A DNA stretch of 64,000 nt from an uncultured bacterium (lineage in GTDB: Bacteria; Desulfobacterota_D; UBA1144), in NCBI GenBank assembly GCA_913050325.1, contig CAJWZP010000002.1, forward strand, positions 1 to 64,000, written 5' to 3'. How positions within the stretch are numbered: position 1 is the stretch's first letter; each line of letters begins with the position of its first letter. Under the pieces are notes generated by a model. It searched no databases, was not told where the DNA came from, and saw nothing but the letters and a program-made list of their open reading frames with translations. Of this stretch, positions 17,271-26,636 are shown piece after piece. A program made the translations under genes and the position numbers.

Positions 17271-18934
17271 GATTCCATATATTTTATTTATCTTTTATTT
17301 TTTTATTTTTTTTGAATTTATTATTTATATTATTTCCATTCATAAATAATGAGATAGTAATAATAAATGAATTTATGAATATTCCTGATATTTTAAAAAA
17401 TGGTTCCATTGTTAAGTTAGGAAATGAAAATGATTTATTGAAAGGAGTTGCTGATAATCTCATAAAACTTAGGTTTTTTCCATACAAAATTTTAGAGGGA
17501 ATGTTTTTTCATCATCATATGAGCTTTATTGAACCTGCATGGCTTCTAAATCAAGGTGATAATACACCAATCCATCAATATGGTATTTTAGTTTCATTAC
17601 TAATCTCTTCACTTGCTTCAATATCTAATGATATGTTATCAATAGAATCTTATTTTAAAATTAATTATGGTTCATATTTTATCTTTTATTTTTTTATATT
17701 TTTATTGTTAAAGAAATTTATAAAAAATAAAATAAATATATTGATTTATTTTTCATTGATTTCTTTACTAATTTACTCATTAGGTTTTTTGATACTTTAC
17801 ATGACACCTACAGTTTCACCATTAAGACAAATTTTCTCGCCTATCATTATTTATATTGTACTTCTCTATTTCACAAATTTTAAAAAAATTTTTATTAATT
17901 GTATTTTTATCTTTTTGGTTATTTATAGTTTTTATAATTTTCACGCAAGTGTTTTTATTATTTTTTCAATTATTCTTATTTACCTTTTATTATTTATAAC
18001 AAAGAAAAAAACTTGTAAATATAGTTTATATTTAAGTTCTACTTGCTTCATAATAATTCTAGTATTAAATTTTTATTTTAACTTTAATTCTGGTAATTCT
18101 TTTTCAGAGATTGGAATATTTTTTGGTAGTAGTCTTACTTTTAGTTCGACATTGCTTATTGTTTTTATATTAGGTTTATTTTATTCAATAATATCCTCAA
18201 CAGACTGTTTAAAAAATAATGATTTACAATTATTATTTTTGATATTTTATTCTTCTATGTCTTTAGTTTTTTATGCATGGAACCCCTCTATAGTTCATTT
18301 GTCACAAATTTTTTGGATTATATTGTTTACATTAATATTTTGGATAGATAAATATTTAAAGAAAATTAATTCAATTTCTATATTTTTTTTCGCATTCACT
18401 ATATTAACGATAATTCCTACAGCTGAATCATATTTTTATAAGAAAACTTTTTACTATGATAAAATTATTGATAAAATATCTGTTTTTAATTGGGATTTTC
18501 CCAATGCAAAAATTAAATCAACCATAGATCCAAGATTAATTGATGATTCATGTAAAAAATTTCAAAAATATCATATTAATAAAGATATTGTAATGGTTTC
18601 GGAATATGATCTTTTTCTTCCCTATGTCTGTGGTTTTAAGAATAAAGGATTTTACCCACAGCTTGGTCAAGGTTTAATATCAGAAAAATTTTACAATAAG
18701 GCTTTAGAATATTATGATAAGCAGAAGCCAGAATATATTTTTGTAGATAAAGCAATATCCAATAATAATATGGACAAAGATAATTTTGGATTTTATAGTA
18801 TGATTAGTGACTATGCATTTAAAAAAATTAATTATATCTCACAAATCGAAAATGTTTATAATGATTTAAAGATTCATTATGATTTAGTAGAAAAGGGTAA
18901 ATTAATCAATGTCTATAAAAGAAAAAATAAATAA
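17267..18934 (+). CDS. GT-C-like polytopic membrane protein
   Basis: The 555-residue protein has about eleven helices and a C-terminal soluble part of about 150 residues. A loop after the first helix reads FFHHHMSFIEP and is followed by HQYGILVSLL. This resembles the HGFHLSYFIQP ... QYG arrangement of the repeat pair at 4562 and 7201, so all three look like members of one GT-C-like family. The C-terminal part has MVSEYDLFLPYVCG and PEYIFVDK, like soluble tails of bacterial GT-C enzymes. Its start overlaps the preceding gene, and its end overlaps the downstream phosphatase gene by 26 bases. Confidence 0.62.
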   Translation: MRFHIFYLSFIFLFFLNLLFILFPFINNEIVIINEFMNIPDILKNGSIVKLGNENDLLKGVADNLIKLRFFPYKILEGMFFHHHMSFIEPAWLLNQGDNTPIHQYGILVSLLISSLASISNDMLSIESYFKINYGSYFIFYFFIFLLLKKFIKNKINILIYFSLISLLIYSLGFLILYMTPTVSPLRQIFSPIIIYIVLLYFTNFKKIFINCIFIFLVIYSFYNFHASVFIIFSIILIYLLLFITKKKTCKYSLYLSSTCFIIILVLNFYFNFNSGNSFSEIGIFFGSSLTFSSTLLIVFILGLFYSIISSTDCLKNNDLQLLFLIFYSSMSLVFYAWNPSIVHLSQIFWIILFTLIFWIDKYLKKINSISIFFFAFTILTIIPTAESYFYKKTFYYDKIIDKISVFNWDFPNAKIKSTIDPRLIDDSCKKFQKYHINKDIVMVSEYDLFLPYVCGFKNKGFYPQLGQGLISEKFYNKALEYYDKQKPEYIFVDKAISNNNMDKDNFGFYSMISDYAFKKINYISQIENVYNDLKIHYDLVEKGKLINVYKRKNK

Positions 18935-19709
18935 TTCATTATCTCATGACCTTTTTTTTCAACAATTATGTTCAGATGTAGATCATGTAATTTCTTTAAC
19001 TAATATAAAATCAATAGAAGAAAAATCATACAAAGAATGGGTAACTAATATTGATTATTTGGTTGAAGATTTTGTAATAAAAAAATTAAAAGCAAATTTT
19101 CCAAATTCAATCTTCATTTCAGAGGAGAGATCTAATGTTAAAGATTTATTAAGTAATGGAGAATCCATTACATGGATAGTAGATCCAATTGATGGAACAA
19201 ATAATCTCATTAAAAATTATCCATTCTATGCTCTTTCAATATGTGGAATAGTTGATAACGAAATGCAAATTGCATGTGTCTATGATATTTCTAGAAAAGA
19301 AATTTTTTATGCAGAAAAAGATAAAGGTTCTTTTTTAAATGGAAATAAGATATCCGTATCTTCTGTGGAAACATTAAAAAATTCTATAGTTGCTACAGGA
19401 TTTGTAATGTCTAAAGTAGACTATGCGGCTGAAAATTTTGAAAATTTAAAAAGAATTTTTTTTAAATGTAAATCTTTTCGTAGGCTTGGTTCAGCTGCAT
19501 TAGATTTAGCTTATCTAGCAACTGGCAGAGTTGATGCTTGTTGGTATAAAGGCCTTGAAAAGTGGGATTTTGCAGCAGGTTGTCTCTTAGTTTCTGAAGC
19601 GGGGGGCAAAATAACTTCTTTCAAAAACGAAAAATTTAATCTGAATTCGGATACTTTAATAGCGTCAAATTCACTGATTCATGATGATTTATCAGATCTA
19701 TTTGATTAA
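18909..19709 (+). CDS. Inositol monophosphatase family protein (copy B)
   Basis: The metal-site motifs are complete: E72-E73, D92-P-I-D95-G-T and KWDFAAG near the C-terminus. It is clearly related to the protein at 2011 (both have the SAALDLAY segment and similar GRxD residues) but is diverged throughout, so this is not a recent copy. It begins inside the 3' end of the GT-C-like gene and belongs to that operon. Each of the two phosphatases is thus joined to a membrane glycosyltransferase gene. The substrate is unknown. Confidence 0.83.
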   Translation: MSIKEKINNSLSHDLFFQQLCSDVDHVISLTNIKSIEEKSYKEWVTNIDYLVEDFVIKKLKANFPNSIFISEERSNVKDLLSNGESITWIVDPIDGTNNLIKNYPFYALSICGIVDNEMQIACVYDISRKEIFYAEKDKGSFLNGNKISVSSVETLKNSIVATGFVMSKVDYAAENFENLKRIFFKCKSFRRLGSAALDLAYLATGRVDACWYKGLEKWDFAAGCLLVSEAGGKITSFKNEKFNLNSDTLIASNSLIHDDLSDLFD

Positions 19710-21460
19710 ATAAATTTAAAAAATTTTTTAATTTCTTCTTTACTGGGTAATGGTGACATTAAATGAATTGGATTAGATTCCATTGATCCTTTAGATGTAA
19801 TTCTACTTGTTATTTTAGGATAATAAGTTTGTAGTGGGTCTATAGGAACTACAAATACAGCAGGCTTTTTTTGATTCATTAAATTTAAAAATTTTTTATT
19901 TTTTTCAAAGTTTGGATTTAGCTTCATGAAGCTAATATTCCATGATTTAAACAATTTATCCCAGTTTGGAATACCTAGTAGGGTTTCCTTATCACAACCC
20001 ATGTAAGCACCTTTAAAATAATTTTTTTGTGTCATCCGTATGGATGCATAACCATTATCATCAAAAATAAATGTCTTAATATTCAAATTGTTAATACTAA
20101 CTGTACCAAATTCTTGCATATTCTGAGTGAGTCCTCCGTCACCTTCAATGTGTATTGTACGTTTATCTTTATCTGAAAAAGAAGCACCAATTGCACCAGA
20201 AAGTCCATAACCCATAGATGCTAATCCTTTATTGTTTGCAATCAATTGACCATATTTTTGAAGAAATGATTGCTGAAACGTTGTATAAGCACCTCCACTA
20301 CTACATGGGATTACTATGTCATTTTTAGTTAAAATATTTGAAAGTTTTTTATAAAAATCATAGGGTGAAATGTATTTTTTCCTTGTTTTATTATGCCTAT
20401 CATTTAGTGGATAATAGTTTTTTATACCTTTACAATATTTCATCCAATCAAAATTTCTACCAAGATCAAATTCTAATAAACTTTTTAAATACTCATTAGC
20501 ATCTGAATTAATTGGATACTTAACAAATGGATGTTTCTTTGTTAATTCTTTTTTATCTATATCAACTTGTATAATATCACCATTTTTAATGAATTCACGC
20601 CAATTGAATCCACTTTGCTGTAAACCTAGCCTGGTCCCTAATGCTATCAACAAATCAGATTGTTGAATTATGATATTTGAATGCCTTTGACCCCAAGTAT
20701 TAGGTCTACCAAAATAATTATTTGCTGTCGAGCAAATTCTATCAGCTGCATTCCATGTTGTAAAAATAGGAATATCTAATTTGGTTAATTTCTTCTGTAA
20801 CTTTGAGGCGACAAATCTTGAAATACCGCCTCCTAAAAGAATAGATGGCCTTTTAGCGTTTTTAATCATGTTAATATGATTTGACATTAATTGTTTTCTA
20901 ATTTTTGGTTTTGAAATTATTTTAATTTTTTTAGGTATTTTAAAATTCACATTGGCACCTTGCACATCGAGGGGTATTTCCATAAAAACAGGGCCTTTTC
21001 TTCCAGTAAAAGATTTTTTTATGATTTTATCAAGCTCATTATCTGATAAGGGTTTATGAAACCTCTTTGATAATTTTGTAATATTTTTAACTATGCCATG
21101 CCCATCAATTTCTTGAATACCTCTTTGTATCAAATCTCCGTTGGATAAATCCTCTCTCTTAACTTGACCACCAATAACTAATAATTCTCTACTTTCTAAA
21201 AATGCTCCTGCAATTGAAGTAACAATATTAGTTAACCCTGGACCTGCTGTGACAAGTGCAAATGCTTTTTTATTATTTAAATTTAATTCATTAAAGTATT
21301 CCGATGCAATACCCGCAGCTACTTCATGAATTATGGGAATACAGCTAAAATGAGTCCTGAAGCTATTTTGTAGATGCATTATATTTCCACCCGAAAGGTA
21401 AAAGCAATGAGTATATCCATTTTTTTTCAGATACTTCGCAAGATAGTCACTGTATTTCAT
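19706..21460 (-). CDS. Acetolactate-synthase-like ThDP enzyme (YerE-like)
   Basis: The 584-residue protein has the three-domain layout of the acetohydroxyacid synthase family. IHEVAAGIASEYFN (about residues 44-57) carries the glutamate that activates thiamine diphosphate, and GDGGLTQNMQEFG followed by DDNGYASIRMTQ is the ThDP/Mg site. In sugar loci with CDP-deoxyhexose genes, YerE of the yersiniose pathway is a member of this family and adds a two-carbon unit from pyruvate to a CDP-4-keto-3,6-dideoxyhexose. The CDP-glucose genes at 24813-27837 and the SDR at 22358 fit such a pathway. TAAAAT lies seven bases before the ATG. An amino-acid-biosynthesis role is less likely here but cannot be excluded. 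Confidence 0.75.
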   Translation of the reverse strand: MKYSDYLAKYLKKNGYTHCFYLSGGNIMHLQNSFRTHFSCIPIIHEVAAGIASEYFNELNLNNKKAFALVTAGPGLTNIVTSIAGAFLESRELLVIGGQVKREDLSNGDLIQRGIQEIDGHGIVKNITKLSKRFHKPLSDNELDKIIKKSFTGRKGPVFMEIPLDVQGANVNFKIPKKIKIISKPKIRKQLMSNHINMIKNAKRPSILLGGGISRFVASKLQKKLTKLDIPIFTTWNAADRICSTANNYFGRPNTWGQRHSNIIIQQSDLLIALGTRLGLQQSGFNWREFIKNGDIIQVDIDKKELTKKHPFVKYPINSDANEYLKSLLEFDLGRNFDWMKYCKGIKNYYPLNDRHNKTRKKYISPYDFYKKLSNILTKNDIVIPCSSGGAYTTFQQSFLQKYGQLIANNKGLASMGYGLSGAIGASFSDKDKRTIHIEGDGGLTQNMQEFGTVSINNLNIKTFIFDDNGYASIRMTQKNYFKGAYMGCDKETLLGIPNWDKLFKSWNISFMKLNPNFEKNKKFLNLMNQKKPAVFVVPIDPLQTYYPKITSRITSKGSMESNPIHLMSPLPSKEEIKKFFKFI

Positions 21461-21467
21461 TCGTAAA

Positions 21468-21473
21468 ATTTTA
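21468..21473 (-). promoter_or_regulatory. Candidate -10 box (TAAAAT) for the ThDP enzyme gene
   Basis: TAAAAT on the minus strand ends seven bases before the ATG at 21460; no Shine-Dalgarno is visible. Confidence 0.35.
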
Positions 21474-21565
21474 AATGATTTGGTTTTGATTGTATAGGAT
21501 AAAATTAAAACTTATGATATATTAATGAAAGTTTTTTATTCTAAGATTTTATTTAAGGATTTATT

Positions 21566-22357
21566 TTGAATCAACTTGAAAGGAATATGCTTAATGTTTT
21601 GTCTGAACTTAAAAATGAGTTCAATATTTTAGGTATAAAAGCAGAATTTGAGGCGGAAGGGACTCGTAATGATGACCTTTTGAGACTATCAGATGTGGTA
21701 AAAAGATCCGATTTAGACTTAGTAATTAAGATAGGCGGTTGTGAAGCGATAAGTGATCTTATAAATTGTAAAAAAATTGGTGCAGAAAGAATTGTTGCCC
21801 CAATGATAGAATCAAATTTTGCATTAACCAAATATATTGATTCAATTAATAAAGTATTTGATGAGGATGAGATATCAGATATTTCTTTTTTTATTAATCT
21901 TGAAACAATAAGCGCAATGAACATTATAGATGAGTTAATTTCAACTTCATTAAAATCTAAAATTATTGATGGATTTGTTTTAGGCCGTGTTGACTTCACA
22001 GGTTCTATGGGTTTTGGAAGAGATGATATTAATTCCGATGAAATCTTAAACCATGCAAAGAATTTTTGTTCAAAATTAAATAAAAATTCATTAACTTCGG
22101 TTGTTGGAGGTGGAATCTCTAAAGAATCATCTGAATTTATAAAAGTTTTAAATCAGAACCATTCTCTTTATTCTTTTGAAACTAGAAAAGTTCTATTTCC
22201 CTCTGAGGCCGTTAATATTGACTATGAGAGAGCCATAGATTTAGCGGTGACATTTGAACTATATTATCTTAAAAATAAATTCAATTACTATAATAAAATT
22301 TCTAATGAGGATACTGTTAGAATTGAAATGTTAGAAAAAAGAGTTGGCAATAAATAA
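21566..22357 (+). CDS. HpcH/HpaI aldolase-like (phosphoenolpyruvate/pyruvate superfamily) protein
   Basis: The 263-residue protein has the TIM-barrel signatures of HpcH/HpaI and citrate-lyase-beta-like aldolases: IKAEFEAEGTR, LVIKIGGCEA, IVAPMIES and FINLETISAM, followed by GFVLGRVDFTGSMGF. Relatives cleave or form C-C bonds with pyruvate, oxaloacetate or acetyl-CoA using a divalent metal. It starts with TTG, supported by AAGGA six bases upstream. It lies between the YerE-like gene and the SDR of the CDP-sugar set, so a role in supplying or attaching a short carbon unit is possible, but this is inference. Confidence 0.7.
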   Translation: MNQLERNMLNVLSELKNEFNILGIKAEFEAEGTRNDDLLRLSDVVKRSDLDLVIKIGGCEAISDLINCKKIGAERIVAPMIESNFALTKYIDSINKVFDEDEISDISFFINLETISAMNIIDELISTSLKSKIIDGFVLGRVDFTGSMGFGRDDINSDEILNHAKNFCSKLNKNSLTSVVGGGISKESSEFIKVLNQNHSLYSFETRKVLFPSEAVNIDYERAIDLAVTFELYYLKNKFNYYNKISNEDTVRIEMLEKRVGNK

Positions 22358-23248
22358 TTAAACGGCTATTTCATCTATATTAATTTTGTTTTTAAATTTT
22401 TTCAAATAATCATAAACTATCTTTATTGAATTATTAATATTGACAAATTCATGATTACCGATTGTATTTTGTAATTTTTGATTATTACCACCATACTTTG
22501 TTTCAATCTTCTCATTGTTTACTATTAAATTTAAATCTTTATTTGAAACTTGCTTAACGATATTAGCGATTTCAATTAATTCCAATGCTCTTGATGAGCA
22601 AAGATTATAATCACCATTGGGATATGTGTTAGTAATAAATTTATTTGTAACCTCACAAATATCATTAACATAAGTAAAATCAAATAGCGCATTTTGATTA
22701 ATTACTAAGTCCAAATCAAAAATAGCTTTTACACATATATTTGGGATGAACCGGTATCTCCAATTATCTAATTCTCCAAAGACTCCAAAAAGTCTCAAAT
22801 TATAAATTTTATTATGATTTTTTGCATAATTATTCATTATTATTTTTGATAAACCATAGGGATCGGTTGGAATCTTATTTCCAATATCATTTTCTGATAT
22901 TTTTTCAAACCACATTTCACGAGGGTATTCAGCACCTGAACCGAAATAAATTAATTTATCTACTTTATCTATGTTCCTTAAAAGATTAAAAAACATAGTG
23001 ATATTATTATTTAGTTGAAGATCTAAATCTTTACTATTTATGTCCCTAGGATGAAAATGGTGATTTGCCGTATGAACTATTACATCTATTTGATTTAGCA
23101 TTAAAAAATTATCTACCATTGTTGAATTTGATAGGTTCAATTCTTTTGAGGAAGGAGTATAAATTTTATAATCGGTCGACCATTCAAAGAAATCTTTTAG
23201 TGATTCACCAATAAATCCTGATCCACCCGTGATAAGTATTTTTAGCAT
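22358..23248 (-). CDS. NAD-dependent epimerase/dehydratase (extended SDR)
   Basis: The N-terminus has the Rossmann motif ITGGSGFIGES (residues 6-16). The catalytic YGLSK lies near residue 141, preceded by the FGSGAEYP segment holding the active-site serine or threonine position. At 296 residues it matches sugar-nucleotide reductases and epimerases. In a CDP-3,6-dideoxyhexose pathway such an enzyme would reduce the keto group (as Abe, Tyv partners or YerF do), which is inference from context. Its end abuts the end of the convergent aldolase-like gene, with no gap. TATATT lies five bases before the start. Confidence 0.8.
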   Translation of the reverse strand: MLKILITGGSGFIGESLKDFFEWSTDYKIYTPSSKELNLSNSTMVDNFLMLNQIDVIVHTANHHFHPRDINSKDLDLQLNNNITMFFNLLRNIDKVDKLIYFGSGAEYPREMWFEKISENDIGNKIPTDPYGLSKIIMNNYAKNHNKIYNLRLFGVFGELDNWRYRFIPNICVKAIFDLDLVINQNALFDFTYVNDICEVTNKFITNTYPNGDYNLCSSRALELIEIANIVKQVSNKDLNLIVNNEKIETKYGGNNQKLQNTIGNHEFVNINNSIKIVYDYLKKFKNKINIDEIAV

Positions 23249-23292
23249 TAATTAATATAATATACATTTTGGATTAAATGCAAAATTTAATC

Positions 23293-23298
23293 TATTAT
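23293..23298 (+). promoter_or_regulatory. Candidate -10 box (TATTAT) for the gene at 23306
   Basis: TATTAT overlaps an upstream in-frame ATG at 23297 and ends seven bases before the ATG at 23306. If it is the promoter, the later ATG must be the start. Confidence 0.4.
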
Positions 23299-23305
23299 GT
23301 TAGTT

Positions 23306-24787
23306 ATGTTTAAGAGCTTTAATCTTTCTTATTGTTTTTATATAGGAATTTTTTTATTTCTATCCTATATACGATTTTATGGTTTGACATTAGATTCGGT
23401 TACTTGGGATGAGGCAACTTATATGATTGCGGGTAGATATATTACTGAAGGCTTAATACCTTATAAAGATTTTTTAGAATTAAAGCCACCTTTGACTTTT
23501 TTTATATATTCCATCCCGTCTTTTATTGATCAAAATTCATTTATTATTTTTAGAATTTTTGGATATTTATTTTTATTCTTAACAGCAATTATATTATTTA
23601 GAATTTTAATCAAGAATCAAAACCATAAAATTTCATTTTATTTAGTTTTATTGTTTGTTTCAATTATGAATTATCACTTCTGGTTATGTAATACTACAGA
23701 GTTAATCAGTCTACCTTTTTTACTTCTTTCCTATATTTTCTATAAAGACAAAAAATTTTTTTCATCAGGTTTAATGATATCATTTGCAACTTTAATTAGA
23801 ATTAATTTCTCAGTTTTAGTTTTAGCCTTAGTCAGTGAGATAATTTTTAGAATTTATAAAAAAAATTATAACATCAAAGATTTAATAAGATTTGGTATAG
23901 GAGGCTTGCTTCCTTTACTTCTTTTTATCATTTATTTTTTTATGAATGATGCAATTTTAGATTTTAAAATTTCAAATTTTGATATTTTTATTGCATATTC
24001 AGGTGAAAATACTTTTTATGAAGGGTTTTATAATTTTTTCAAGGCAATATTTAAATTAAATTATTTTTATTATTATGTTTTTCTTCCTTTTACGTTTCTA
24101 ATTATAATTTCTTTTTTTGAAAATAATAAAATTAATACCTTATTATCGATTTATATATTTTCTATATCTATTTCAATAATAGTAAGTGGTCATTCCTATT
24201 CGCACCATTTTATTCAATTAATTCCTTTTTTAATAATATATTTAAGCACTAAGAATTTTTCTAATTCAAATTTTCTTTTAAGTTCAAAAAAAATAATTTT
24301 ATATCTTTCCATATTCATAAGTTTCACTATCTCTACAGTTGATAATATAAATCTAATTATTAAAAATAAAAATATAAGTGAATATCATTTGTATAATAGA
24401 GTAATAAATTTAATTAAAGACCAAGATCGTCCGATAACATTATTAGCTCTTGATTATCCAATAATTGATTGGAAATTAAATCCTAAAAGAATTACAAAAA
24501 TTATTCATACCCCATCAATCTTTAGAAATACTACAGACAAAAGATTATTACCATATATTGAAAATAATATTTTTGAACGAAATTATATAGATAGTTTGTT
24601 TGAGTTAAGACCCGATATTATCATTTGTTCTGTTCGAATCTGTGAGGAAGATAGAAAAAATTATAAAAGTGAGAAGATCAAAAAATTAATTTCTAACTAT
24701 AAAGAAATATATCGTGAAAAAGATGTTTCTAGGTGGGAATATACTCAAACAGGCACAATTATTGTGTATAAACTGGATAGCTATTAA
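23306..24787 (+). CDS. Polytopic GT-C type membrane glycosyltransferase (PMT/ArnT-like)
   Basis: The first periplasmic loop carries TWDEATYMIAGRYITEGLIPY followed by KDFLELKPPLTFF, a good match to PMT_2/ArnT-like GT-C enzymes, in which the acidic residues after the first helix are catalytic. About ten helices and a soluble C-terminal part of about 130 residues follow. I place the start at the second ATG because a -10 box overlaps the first (23297). Read together with rfbF and rfbG downstream, it is the leading gene of the CDP-sugar group and may transfer the finished sugar from a polyprenyl carrier. Confidence 0.72.
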   Translation: MFKSFNLSYCFYIGIFLFLSYIRFYGLTLDSVTWDEATYMIAGRYITEGLIPYKDFLELKPPLTFFIYSIPSFIDQNSFIIFRIFGYLFLFLTAIILFRILIKNQNHKISFYLVLLFVSIMNYHFWLCNTTELISLPFLLLSYIFYKDKKFFSSGLMISFATLIRINFSVLVLALVSEIIFRIYKKNYNIKDLIRFGIGGLLPLLLFIIYFFMNDAILDFKISNFDIFIAYSGENTFYEGFYNFFKAIFKLNYFYYYVFLPFTFLIIISFFENNKINTLLSIYIFSISISIIVSGHSYSHHFIQLIPFLIIYLSTKNFSNSNFLLSSKKIILYLSIFISFTISTVDNINLIIKNKNISEYHLYNRVINLIKDQDRPITLLALDYPIIDWKLNPKRITKIIHTPSIFRNTTDKRLLPYIENNIFERNYIDSLFELRPDIIICSVRICEEDRKNYKSEKIKKLISNYKEIYREKDVSRWEYTQTGTIIVYKLDSY

Positions 24788-24799
24788 AATATTCTAGGA

Positions 24800-24805
24800 T
24801 ATTAT
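24800..24805 (+). promoter_or_regulatory. Candidate -10 box (TATTAT) for rfbF
   Basis: TATTAT ends seven bases before the rfbF ATG, within the 25-base gap after the preceding gene. It would give a leaderless rfbF-rfbG message. Confidence 0.4.
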
Positions 24806-24812
24806 TAACTAA

Positions 24813-25583
24813 ATGAAATGTGTAATATTAGCCGGTGGTAAAGGAACTAGACTATCAGAAGAAACAAATCTTCTTCCCAAGCCAATGATTGAAATAGGTG
24901 GAAAACCTATTTTATGGCATATAATGAAAATTTATTCTTCTTATGGCATAAATGAATTTATTATTTGTGCAGGATATAAATCAAATATCATAAAAGATTA
25001 TTTTATTAATTATAATGCTAACAATTCTTCTTTACATATTGATTTGGAGTCTAATGATATAACATTTGAAACTTCGCATAGTGAAAATTGGAAAATATCA
25101 ATAATTGATACAGGTTTAGAAACTAATACTGGTGGAAGGCTTAAATTGATTAATAACTATATAAAAGAAGAAAATTTCTTGATGACATATGGAGATGGGG
25201 TCGGTGACATTAAAATTGATGAATTAATTAAATTTCATAATAATCATGGAAAATTAGTTACGCTCACGGCTACTGTTCCTGAAGGAAGATTTGGTGCTAT
25301 AAATATTGATGGCGACAAGATCCATAGTATAAAAGAAAAGTTAGATACAGCTGATAAATTTATAAATGGTGGTTTTTTTGTAATCAACAAAAAGGCACTA
25401 TCTTATGTAGATAACTTAAATCAGCAGTGGGAAATGGAGCCATTATCTAAGATTGCTGCTGATGGTCAATTGATGGCTTATAAACATAGAGGTTTTTGGA
25501 AGGCGATGGACCATTTAAGAGATAAAGTTCAGTTAGATGATTTAGCAAGCCAAGAGAATCCACCATGGAAAAAGTGGAAATAA
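24813..25583 (+). CDS. rfbF: Glucose-1-phosphate cytidylyltransferase
   Basis: The protein begins MKCVILAGGKGTRLSEET, the nucleotide-binding loop of sugar-phosphate nucleotidylyltransferases. It continues with LPKPMIEIGGKPILWHIMK and YGDGVGDI, diagnostic of the RfbF/DdhA cytidylyltransferase. At 256 residues it has the length of characterised RfbF (257). It makes CDP-glucose from CTP and glucose 1-phosphate, the first step toward CDP-3,6-dideoxyhexoses. rfbG follows after three bases. Confidence 0.95.
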   Translation: MKCVILAGGKGTRLSEETNLLPKPMIEIGGKPILWHIMKIYSSYGINEFIICAGYKSNIIKDYFINYNANNSSLHIDLESNDITFETSHSENWKISIIDTGLETNTGGRLKLINNYIKEENFLMTYGDGVGDIKIDELIKFHNNHGKLVTLTATVPEGRFGAINIDGDKIHSIKEKLDTADKFINGGFFVINKKALSYVDNLNQQWEMEPLSKIAADGQLMAYKHRGFWKAMDHLRDKVQLDDLASQENPPWKKWK

Positions 25584-25586
25584 AAT

Positions 25587-26636
25587 ATGTTAAAAGGATT
25601 TTATAAAAATAAAAAAATTTTGGTCACTGGACATACAGGATTTAAAGGTTCCTGGCTTTCATTAGTTTTAAAAAATTTTGACGCTCATGTTTATGGTATT
25701 TCTCTTAAACCTGAGGATAAAAGGGGAAATTTATATAATATTTTAAAATTAAATCAAAAAATAAATTCATACTATATTGATTTGAGAGATATTAAAAAGC
25801 TAGAAAAAGTAATCGAAAAAATAAAGCCTGATATTGTATTTCATTTAGCTGCTCAGCCATTGGTTTTTGAATCTTATAGAAATCCTTTAGATACAATAGA
25901 GTCCAATATAAATGGTTTGTGTAATTTATTAAATATATTAAGAAACAATAAGAACTTAAAATCATTTTTAAATGTTACAACTGATAAATGTTATGAAAAC
26001 AACGAGGTAGGTAAGCCTTTTAAAGAATCTGATAGACTAGGTGGTGATGATATATATTCTGCCAGCAAAGCATGTTCAGAGATATTAACTAAATCCTATT
26101 TTAAAAGTTTTTATTCACATAATAAAATTGGTTTTGCTACTGCAAGAGCAGGCAATATAATAGGCGGAGGTGATTTCGGAATGGATAGAATAATTCCTGA
26201 TTTTATCGAATCTATTGAAAAAAATAAATATTTATCAGTAAGAAGTCCATTATCGATAAGACCATGGCAACATATTTTTGATGTCATTAATGGATATTTG
26301 CTTTTAATGAAAAAAACTTTTGAAAATGGAAATAATTTTGATTCATTTAATTTTTCTCCAAGTTATAGAAAATTTCAAAATGTGAAATATATTGTTACTA
26401 ATATGTCTAAGATTTTAAATTTTAATAAAATTAAGTTTTCTAAGGTTAATAAAAATTTTAAAGAATCAAAAATATTAAAGTTAAACTCCACAAAAGCTAA
26501 AAAAAAGCTTGGTTGGACAACTCAATATAATATTAATGAAACTCTTGAAAAAACAGCTAATTGGTACCTAGCATATATGAAAAAACAAGATATGTACGAT
26601 TATTCCTTGAACGAAGTTAAAAAATTTTTTAAGTAA
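25587..26636 (+). CDS. rfbG: CDP-glucose 4,6-dehydratase
   Basis: An extended SDR of 349 residues with the NAD motif VTGHTGFKGSWLS (residues 12-24) typical of RfbG, in which the usual glycine-rich loop ends in FKGSW. It has the catalytic YSASK near residue 155 and RPWQHIFDVINGYLLL near residue 230. It converts CDP-glucose to CDP-4-keto-6-deoxyglucose. It is cotranscribed with rfbF and overlaps the convergent 3-dehydrase gene by eight bases. Confidence 0.95.
   Translation: MLKGFYKNKKILVTGHTGFKGSWLSLVLKNFDAHVYGISLKPEDKRGNLYNILKLNQKINSYYIDLRDIKKLEKVIEKIKPDIVFHLAAQPLVFESYRNPLDTIESNINGLCNLLNILRNNKNLKSFLNVTTDKCYENNEVGKPFKESDRLGGDDIYSASKACSEILTKSYFKSFYSHNKIGFATARAGNIIGGGDFGMDRIIPDFIESIEKNKYLSVRSPLSIRPWQHIFDVINGYLLLMKKTFENGNNFDSFNFSPSYRKFQNVKYIVTNMSKILNFNKIKFSKVNKNFKESKILKLNSTKAKKKLGWTTQYNINETLEKTANWYLAYMKKQDMYDYSLNEVKKFFK

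Noticed and set aside
19716-19731. A 16-base A/T palindrome that could be a terminator
   Set aside because: It has no G-C stem and lies within the 3' coding part of the ThDP enzyme gene; such palindromes are expected in AT-rich DNA.
21571-21999. A 142-residue open frame on the minus strand
   Set aside because: It is antisense to the HpcH/HpaI-like gene, which has an aldolase-type motif set and a Shine-Dalgarno.
24787-24813. A near-palindrome around AATATTCTAGGATATT as an operator
   Set aside because: It is short and AT-rich with no second copy found; the candidate -10 box explains the same bases better.
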